This document shows positions 12,767 to 17,477 of a stretch of 17,477 bases of DNA, one piece after another. The position numbers were made by a program, and so were the translations under genes. The DNA comes from CAZMSD01 sp964568855 (GTDB lineage: Bacteria; CAIWAD01): positions 1 through 17,477 of the forward strand of contig CAZMSD010000053.1 in the NCBI GenBank assembly GCA_964568855.1. The letters are read 5' to 3'. The number at the start of each line of letters is the position of its first letter. Position 1 is the first letter of the stretch. The notes beneath the pieces were generated by a model. The model saw only the letters and a program-made list of their open reading frames with translations, was not told the origin of the DNA and did no database searches.

Positions 12767-15499
12767 CTATCCATCCAGGGCGCAGCTCAAATCGAGCGAC
12801 ACCATCGATAGCAGCTCCTCGTTGCTCATCTCGGTCAAGTTCGATTCCGCACCGCAGGACAGGATCTCATCGGAGAGCTTCTGCTTGCCGGCGATCAGCT
12901 CGTCGATTCGTTCCTCTATCGTTCCCCGGCAGACGAACTTGTGGACGAGCACGTTCTTCTTCTGGCCGATGCGGAAGGCTCGGTCCGTGGCCTGGTTTTC
13001 CACCGCCGGGTTCCACCACCTGTCGAAGTGGATCACGTGCGAGGCGGCGGTCAGATTGAGCCCGGTGCCCCCTGCTTTGAGCGAGAGCACCATGAAGGGC
13101 ACGCGATCTTCTTCCTGGAAGCTCTCGACCAGTCCCTGTCGTCTCTTGACCGGCGTGCCGCCGTGCAGGACGAGGCCGCTTTGACCGAAGACCTCGGCTA
13201 AAAATCCAGCCAGCGGCTGGGTCATCTCTCGGAACTGCGTGAACACCAGCACCTTGTCCTGACGGGCGGCGATGGAGTCGCACAATTCACGCAGCCGCGC
13301 GAGTTTGCCGCTGTCCGCCGGTTCGTAATCGCCATCACCCAGCCATTGGGACGGGTGGTTGCAGATCTGCTTGAAGCGCATCAAGAAGGCCAGGACCATG
13401 CCGCGCCGCTCGATGCCGTCCAGCTCTTCGATGATTCTTCTCATCTCGTCGACCGACTGTTGGTACAGCGCGGCCTGCCGCTTGCTCAGGAGGCAGTAGG
13501 CGTTGACCTCGCTCTTGTCGGGCAGATCGGCGATGACGCTCTTGTCGGTCTTCAGCCGTCGGAGAATGTAGGGCTGCAGCAGCCTGCGCAGCGGCGTATA
13601 ACCATGCTTGCTTGAAGCCATGGATCTGCACAGGTCGTTGAAGGCCTTGGCCGATCCCAGGAGGCCGGGGTTCAAGAAGTCGAAGATCGACCACAGATCA
13701 CCCAGGCGATTCTCCACCGGCGTGCCCGTTAGAGCCACCCGCCAGCTCGCTTTCAGCGCCTTGACCGTTCTGGTCTGCTTGGCGCCGGGATTCTTGATCG
13801 CCTGGGCCTCGTCGAGGATCACGTGACGCCACGAGTACTCTCTCATCCACTCGGTGCGCACGGCGGTTCCATAAGTGGTGATCACCGCGTCATGGGCCTC
13901 CACCCGTCTCTTTGGAAGCTTCCTCAGTTCAGGGGAAGGAATGTTCGATGGATGAGCGATGAGCACCTTCAGTCCGGGAGCGAAACGCTCGATCTCCAGC
14001 CGCCAGTTGTCCACAAGCGAAGCGGGCACAACCAAAAGGTCGGTTCTCTTGTCCTTATTGCGCCTGCTCATGGACAACACTCCTAGTACCTGGATCGTCT
14101 TGCCCAGGCCCATGTCGTCCGCCAGGCAGGCGCCGAGCTCCAGACCACGCAAGGTCGAAAGCCATTGCACACCGAGTTTCTGATAGGGACGCAGCTCGGC
14201 GCTAAGACCTGCGTTGGCTTCAATTGCAGCTCGCAGCTTGGGCGAACGGAGCGCATCGAGCCGGGACGAGAGCCACTTGCCGGCAATGACCTTGGACCAT
14301 TCGGGCCGTGCTTCTTCGATGCCGTTCTCGCCATTACCCAGCTGAGCGCCGGAGAGCATGCGCATGGCTTCACCAAAGCTGACGCCGCCGGCCTGGGCTT
14401 GCTTCTGAACGCTGCGCCAATGGTCGAGCACCGTAGAGAGCTTGTCGTGATCGACTTCAACCCACTTACCTTTGATCAGCACGAGGCCATCGCTGGCAGC
14501 CAGAAGGTCCTCGATCTGGCGTTTAGAGAGTTTCTTGCCGTTCAGGGTCAGACTCACCTCGAAATCCAGCAACGCGTCCATCCCCAGAGCTGAGGGCGCC
14601 TTGCCGCCGATCGAGACAGAAACCCTGGGGCGGGGCCGGTTCTTCGCGTTCAACCAGTCGGGCATGCGTACGACCAGGCCGGCCTGCTCGTACAAGGCGA
14701 TCTCGCACAGAAAGTGGTGCGCGTCTTTGGGAGTCCAGGACAGCGGATGGTAGATATCGCCGGAATCGACCAGCTCGCGGATAAGCGCGCTCTGTTCGGC
14801 GGCCCGGGACAGGGGAGCCAGCAATGCAAGCAGCTTCCGGCGATTCCTGGTACCGGCGTAGTGCTTGAGCGCTCGTCCCAGCGGCAGGTGTTGCGGCCTG
14901 GCCAGCCTGGAGACCTTGTGGACGTAAGTGGCGATGAAAGCAAAGGGAAACTCGGGATCTCGCCTGTTCTCGGCCAGGTGGAAGCAGAGGCGGCCGACTA
15001 CGTTCCAGACCGAACTGTGCTTCTTCAAATAACCTTGAACGCCATCCTTGTATGGCTTCGCCTCCGCGGCCAGGGCCGTTCCCAGGCCGCACCACAGTTC
15101 ATCCAGGAAAGCAGCCGACAGAAGTTCTGCGCCGCGCATGGGGGGCACGGCCTGGACCAGAGCCGCGAGTTCATCCGGATCCGGTTCAGGTACGACGAAG
15201 GACTGCGGCTCGGTCGGATCCAGCGCACCGCATACCCGAGCCATGAATGCCCGCCCGACGTCGCGCCAGTACGAAAGCGACGAAGGGAGATCCGTCATAA
15301 GCTCCGCCACGCCGAGTCGCAGCACCCCGTGGCCGTGACCAAGGTTGAAAGCCTCGATGATACGCTGTGCGACGTTGGACCTGAGCAGCGGGCCATCCTC
15401 GGGGGAACCCGCTTGGACATCGATGCGACCGCTCGGTGTCAACCGACAGACGAGGGTTTTACAGGTCTTGGAACCGCTATCGAGAGAGAGCCGGCTCAT
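12767..15499 (-). CDS. SNF2-family DEAD/DEAH helicase (bacterial, SNF2-associated N-terminal domain)
   Basis: The protein is 910 residues from ATG 15499, chosen because it forms an ATGA overlap with the upstream stop and has GAGGGTGA before it. The N-terminal half (about 1-400) includes the bacterial SNF2-helicase-associated (DUF3670-like) region (MDALLDFEVSLTLNGKKLSK). The Swi2/Snf2 ATPase follows: motif I DDMGLGKT (461-468), motif II DEAQ (563-566), motif III LTGTPVENRLGDLW, motif IV VLVFTQF, motif V LKAGGTGLNLT and motif VI QATDRAFRIGQ (836-846). All ATPase motifs are intact. The family translocates on duplex DNA and remodels protein-DNA complexes; SNF2 ATPases also occur in phage-defence systems such as DISARM. 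Translational coupling to the AbiEii gene and the SWIM gene downstream suggest one complex or pathway, which is inference. Confidence 0.93.
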   Translation of the reverse strand: MSRLSLDSGSKTCKTLVCRLTPSGRIDVQAGSPEDGPLLRSNVAQRIIEAFNLGHGHGVLRLGVAELMTDLPSSLSYWRDVGRAFMARVCGALDPTEPQSFVVPEPDPDELAALVQAVPPMRGAELLSAAFLDELWCGLGTALAAEAKPYKDGVQGYLKKHSSVWNVVGRLCFHLAENRRDPEFPFAFIATYVHKVSRLARPQHLPLGRALKHYAGTRNRRKLLALLAPLSRAAEQSALIRELVDSGDIYHPLSWTPKDAHHFLCEIALYEQAGLVVRMPDWLNAKNRPRPRVSVSIGGKAPSALGMDALLDFEVSLTLNGKKLSKRQIEDLLAASDGLVLIKGKWVEVDHDKLSTVLDHWRSVQKQAQAGGVSFGEAMRMLSGAQLGNGENGIEEARPEWSKVIAGKWLSSRLDALRSPKLRAAIEANAGLSAELRPYQKLGVQWLSTLRGLELGACLADDMGLGKTIQVLGVLSMSRRNKDKRTDLLVVPASLVDNWRLEIERFAPGLKVLIAHPSNIPSPELRKLPKRRVEAHDAVITTYGTAVRTEWMREYSWRHVILDEAQAIKNPGAKQTRTVKALKASWRVALTGTPVENRLGDLWSIFDFLNPGLLGSAKAFNDLCRSMASSKHGYTPLRRLLQPYILRRLKTDKSVIADLPDKSEVNAYCLLSKRQAALYQQSVDEMRRIIEELDGIERRGMVLAFLMRFKQICNHPSQWLGDGDYEPADSGKLARLRELCDSIAARQDKVLVFTQFREMTQPLAGFLAEVFGQSGLVLHGGTPVKRRQGLVESFQEEDRVPFMVLSLKAGGTGLNLTAASHVIHFDRWWNPAVENQATDRAFRIGQKKNVLVHKFVCRGTIEERIDELIAGKQKLSDEILSCGAESNLTEMSNEELLSMVSLDLSCALDG

Positions 15500-16335
15500 C
15501 GGCTGTTCACCCTCGAGTGCGTGGGGCTCCCTTTCCATGCGTCGCCTGGCAGCAGCCGAACAAGACGCTCAAGAACCATTGCCAAGGCAGTATCAAAATC
15601 GAAGGCCACGCCGGGTCTGAGTAGAGGCTCGATATCACTGCGGAAACCAAGGTCGTTGGCCTTTTTATCGAGGTTGGCCTCGAACTGGGCCCGCGATGCG
15701 GCATGTCCGCCTTCGGACATGCAGCGCTGGAAGCAGCTAAGCAATGTGCCCGGATCGACGAGGTCTCTGTCCAGAACGCACCAGAGATCGAAGAGGTCTC
15801 GCCCCTTCTTGCGCTGGTAGATAGCCCGGAGCTTGGTAGCGAGCAGCTCGTTGACATCAAACGTCGTCAGCTCAGCCTCGCCGGTGAACCAACGGTTGTC
15901 GAGCCTCAAGGGTGCCTTCGTGTAGCCCAGCTCGGCGAAATGCTCGCGGGAGTCGATCTCGATCTTGAGCCGCATTGGAATCGGCGGCGAGCCCTCCGAT
16001 TTGAATCGGTAGTGGAGATTGACGCGCCCCTCCTTGCGAACGTGCCGTGGCTCACCCAACCAGGGATCAACAACCTTACGCACCAAGTCCAGAGTCTCCC
16101 CGATGGGCTCCTGAGGCACCTGCGCGAGGTCAATGCCCTCCGAGTAGCGTGCCGCCGGGTTCAGATAGAGCTTGTGCAGGGCAGTCCCACCACGGAATGC
16201 CAGTCGTTCGGCGATTGCGGAAACCCGGAACATCTCGACAAGGGCTCGGCTGATCACCAAATCTTGTTCAATCCAAGAATCCTGGCTCCAGGGGGCGTGC
16301 TTTCGCCATTCCGTGATGAATGCGACTGGGATCAT
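15496..16335 (-). CDS. abiEii: AbiEii-like nucleotidyltransferase toxin, DxD variant
   Basis: The 279-residue protein has the nucleotidyltransferase AbiEii/AbiGii architecture: FRGGTALHKLYL (47-58), RYSEGIDL (63-70), LKIEID (123-128) and the conserved LLATKLRAIYQRKKGRDLFD (164-183). AbiEii is the toxin of a type IV abortive-infection toxin-antitoxin system that transfers nucleotides to an RNA target, causing stasis after phage infection. The family metal-binding motif is SEDIDL; here residue 67 is Gly (codon GGC for GAC), so the first Asp of DxD is missing while the second (Asp69) remains. Activity may be reduced or lost. The start ATG at 16335 overlaps the AbiEi stop, and its own stop overlaps the SNF2 start (both ATGA). 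Length is normal. Family is confident; toxicity is not. Confidence 0.9.
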   Translation of the reverse strand: MIPVAFITEWRKHAPWSQDSWIEQDLVISRALVEMFRVSAIAERLAFRGGTALHKLYLNPAARYSEGIDLAQVPQEPIGETLDLVRKVVDPWLGEPRHVRKEGRVNLHYRFKSEGSPPIPMRLKIEIDSREHFAELGYTKAPLRLDNRWFTGEAELTTFDVNELLATKLRAIYQRKKGRDLFDLWCVLDRDLVDPGTLLSCFQRCMSEGGHAASRAQFEANLDKKANDLGFRSDIEPLLRPGVAFDFDTALAMVLERLVRLLPGDAWKGSPTHSRVNSR

Positions 16336-17117
16336 AGGTCGGGCTCCACTTTCTCATTGATGGCAACGTTCCACCTTACATCGCGTGGTGCGCCCCCAGC
16401 TCTCACCCAGGGGGTAAGAGCGATGGTGAAGACATGTCGTTCAGACAGAACAGGTTCGAGATGGGCTGCGAGATCTTCCGCTTCGACGAAACACAAGAGA
16501 TATCCGAGCCGTTGCACCCACGCCGTTGGTGCGCGGCGAGCTTCCTGCGCCAAGCGTTCGCCGCTCACCGACTCGGCGAGCTCCATCAAGACCGTCGCCA
16601 CGTTGTCGAGGTACCCGCTGCGTTTGACGTAACCCACAAGTTCAAGTGCGGTCGCTTCTGCAGAGGCTATGCGGAGAACTCCAGTGTGGGTATTTCTCTC
16701 GACGACAGGGGTCGTCTCCATGTTATTCCGTCCGATGAACTCTACGCGCACGCCGTCGCAGCGCAGACCGCGCCGAGGTTTTTGCACGACGACCTGGAAG
16801 ATCATAGGGCTCTGATGGGCGGCACCGTGATATCGAGCCGCGCTCAGAAGTCCGACGTAATATGGCTCGCTGAGATACTGCATCAGAAATGGAATGAACT
16901 GATCAGCGGGCAGGCATCCGCTACTGCGGTACTCCGGCGGCACAATCACGTGGAAGCCGCGGTATGGATCGGCGATCCACCCCTTCTTCTTCAATCGACG
17001 AAGGGCGGCCCGAGTCGCGGTGGGGCTGGTCCCCAAGGCATCGACTGCATCGCTGGTGGTAAAATGGTAGCGGCCATTACTTTGAAGATTCTCGAGGTAG
17101 CTGGCTGCAGAAGACAT
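16332..17117 (-). CDS. abiEi: AbiEi-like antitoxin / transcriptional regulator
   Basis: The protein is 261 residues from ATG 17117, chosen because GGGGAG lies about 8 nt upstream; a longer frame from 17165 lacks this. An N-terminal winged helix (about 1-60; FTTSDAVDALGTSPTATRAA, then LRRLKKKGWI) is followed by the AbiEi core (LSEPYYVGLLSAARYHGAAH, then QSPMIFQVVVQKPRRGL) and a C-terminal antitoxin domain (ASAEATALELVGYVKRSGYL). AbiEi proteins counteract the AbiEii toxin and repress their own operon by binding inverted repeats in the promoter. The TGA at 16334-16332 overlaps the AbiEii ATG, so the two are translated together. It is probably the first gene of a four-gene operon that also encodes the SNF2 helicase and SWIM protein. 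Confidence 0.9.
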   Translation of the reverse strand: MSSAASYLENLQSNGRYHFTTSDAVDALGTSPTATRAALRRLKKKGWIADPYRGFHVIVPPEYRSSGCLPADQFIPFLMQYLSEPYYVGLLSAARYHGAAHQSPMIFQVVVQKPRRGLRCDGVRVEFIGRNNMETTPVVERNTHTGVLRIASAEATALELVGYVKRSGYLDNVATVLMELAESVSGERLAQEARRAPTAWVQRLGYLLCFVEAEDLAAHLEPVLSERHVFTIALTPWVRAGGAPRDVRWNVAINEKVEPDL

Positions 17118-17191
17118 GATTAGCTCCCCATTGCGTAAAGTAACGAAATACGTCGCCTTATGCACGCACCATCCTATGGGGCGGAATGTTC

Positions 17192-17220
17192 ATTATAAGG
17201 CCTCTCGGCACGATATAGGG
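17192..17220 (-). promoter_or_regulatory. Possible promoter of the abiEi operon
   Basis: On the minus strand TATAAT (17197-17192) is a perfect -10 hexamer about 75 nt upstream of the AbiEi ATG. The -35 position (about 17215-17220) is a poor match, as expected if an activator or repressor controls it. Assignment is tentative. Confidence 0.35.
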
Positions 17221-17361
17221 GCGTCGGTACTGTGACCTCGTTATGACGTGTTTTCGCAGGCTCTTAGAAAAGCGTGAGATTTCTGCACGCACCGGTCAAA
17301 CAGTTTTCTTGTCGCAGACATGGGGTGAGTCACATATTTAGTTGAAATCGAGTGGCCTCAC

Positions 17362-17403
17362 ATTCATTCCCAAATGCATGAAACACATACATTTGGGGTG
17401 AAT
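17362..17403. promoter_or_regulatory. Inverted repeat upstream of the abiE operon
   Basis: CCCAAATG (17369-17376) and CATTTGGG (17390-17397) are perfect inverted repeats around 13 nt. The match extends outward with ATTCA (17362-17366) and TGAAT (17399-17403). It lies about 245 nt upstream of AbiEi and 20 nt before the IS3 end. It may be an operator or a hairpin terminator of something outside; no U-tract is present. Confidence 0.4.
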
Positions 17404-17422
17404 ATCAACAAGAAAGGAGGCC

Positions 17423-17477
17423 TGAACCGCCCCGGGTTTGCCGGAGACTCCAAATTGTGAGAAACTGGAGTCATGGA
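17423..17477 (+). mobile_element. Left end of an IS3-family insertion sequence (continues off the edge)
   Basis: The stretch opens TGAACCGCCCCGGGTTT and ends with a GGAG ribosome-binding site and an ATG at 17473. This is the terminal repeat and orfA leader seen in IS3-family elements. It is 49/55 identical to the decayed copy at 3632-3686 (minus), whose orfA remnant confirms the family. The rest of the element, with orfA/orfB and the right repeat, is outside. Whether it is intact cannot be seen. Confidence 0.85.

Larger units (their letters stand above)
17118..17422. other. Regulatory/intergenic region upstream of the abiE operon
   Basis: No gene is supported in these 305 bp. The region contains a -10-like TATAAT on the minus strand at 17197-17192, a 10-nt direct repeat TGCACGCACC (17161-17170 and 17284-17293), and a large inverted repeat at 17362-17403. 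It ends at the IS3 left terminus. Any of these could be the AbiEi operator. Confidence 0.5.

Noticed and set aside
14714..15820. Plus-strand frame of 368 codons
   Set aside because: Runs across the SNF2 and AbiEii genes in antisense; the minus-strand genes have complete catalytic motifs.
11858..17117. DISARM or BREX system
   Set aside because: An SNF2 helicase is present, but there is no methyltransferase, DUF1998 or phospholipase D protein, PglZ or BrxC, so neither assignment is supported.

Overview
The window (about 60% GC by eye) reads as a defence island from an uncultured, GC-rich, Gram-negative-type bacterium. Large secreted enzymes with FN3-like tails, in a multi-domain S8 peptidase style, recall Eisenbacteria, Krumholzibacteriota or other FCB-group genomes. 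That placement is inference only. Every confident gene lies on the minus strand. The CRISPR array (left edge) and the insertion-sequence end (right edge) read on plus.

Left part (1-3690): seven repeats of a type I-C-like CRISPR array, with its leader off the left edge. The last repeat is cut after 23 nt, and the sequence passes directly into the first 26 codons of a type I restriction gene (hsdR) reading toward the array. Next comes an AlbA_2/ATPase-fold gene with a shifted C-terminus. Upstream of it is an in-frame patchwork of a second, frameshifted AlbA_2 gene, a 24-codon piece of hsdR and the C-terminal tail of hsdS. Together these look like a type I restriction-modification locus collapsed by deletions. 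A decayed IS3-family element lies upstream, and its left end now supplies the C-terminus of the neighbouring hypothetical gene.

Middle (3649-11548): a hypothetical protein; an AAA_14/DUF4143 ATPase with an almost perfect inverted repeat just ahead of its start; and two large exported proteins. One is a GH51-like clan GH-A glycoside hydrolase and the other an S8 subtilisin-like peptidase, with a strong hairpin between them.

Right part (11858-17117): a compact four-gene run in the order abiEi-like antitoxin, abiEii-like nucleotidyltransferase, SNF2 helicase, SWIM zinc-finger protein. The first two junctions are ATGA stop/start overlaps and the last gap is 57 nt. This is the best candidate for an undescribed system: an AbiE toxin-antitoxin pair translationally coupled to a SNF2/SWIM DNA-remodelling pair. 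The nucleotidyltransferase carries Gly where the first Asp of its DxD motif is expected, so the toxin may be inactive or repurposed. The window ends in the left end of an IS3-family element, 49/55 identical to the decayed copy at 3632-3686.

No cas genes, intact restriction-modification subunits, tRNA or rRNA were seen.
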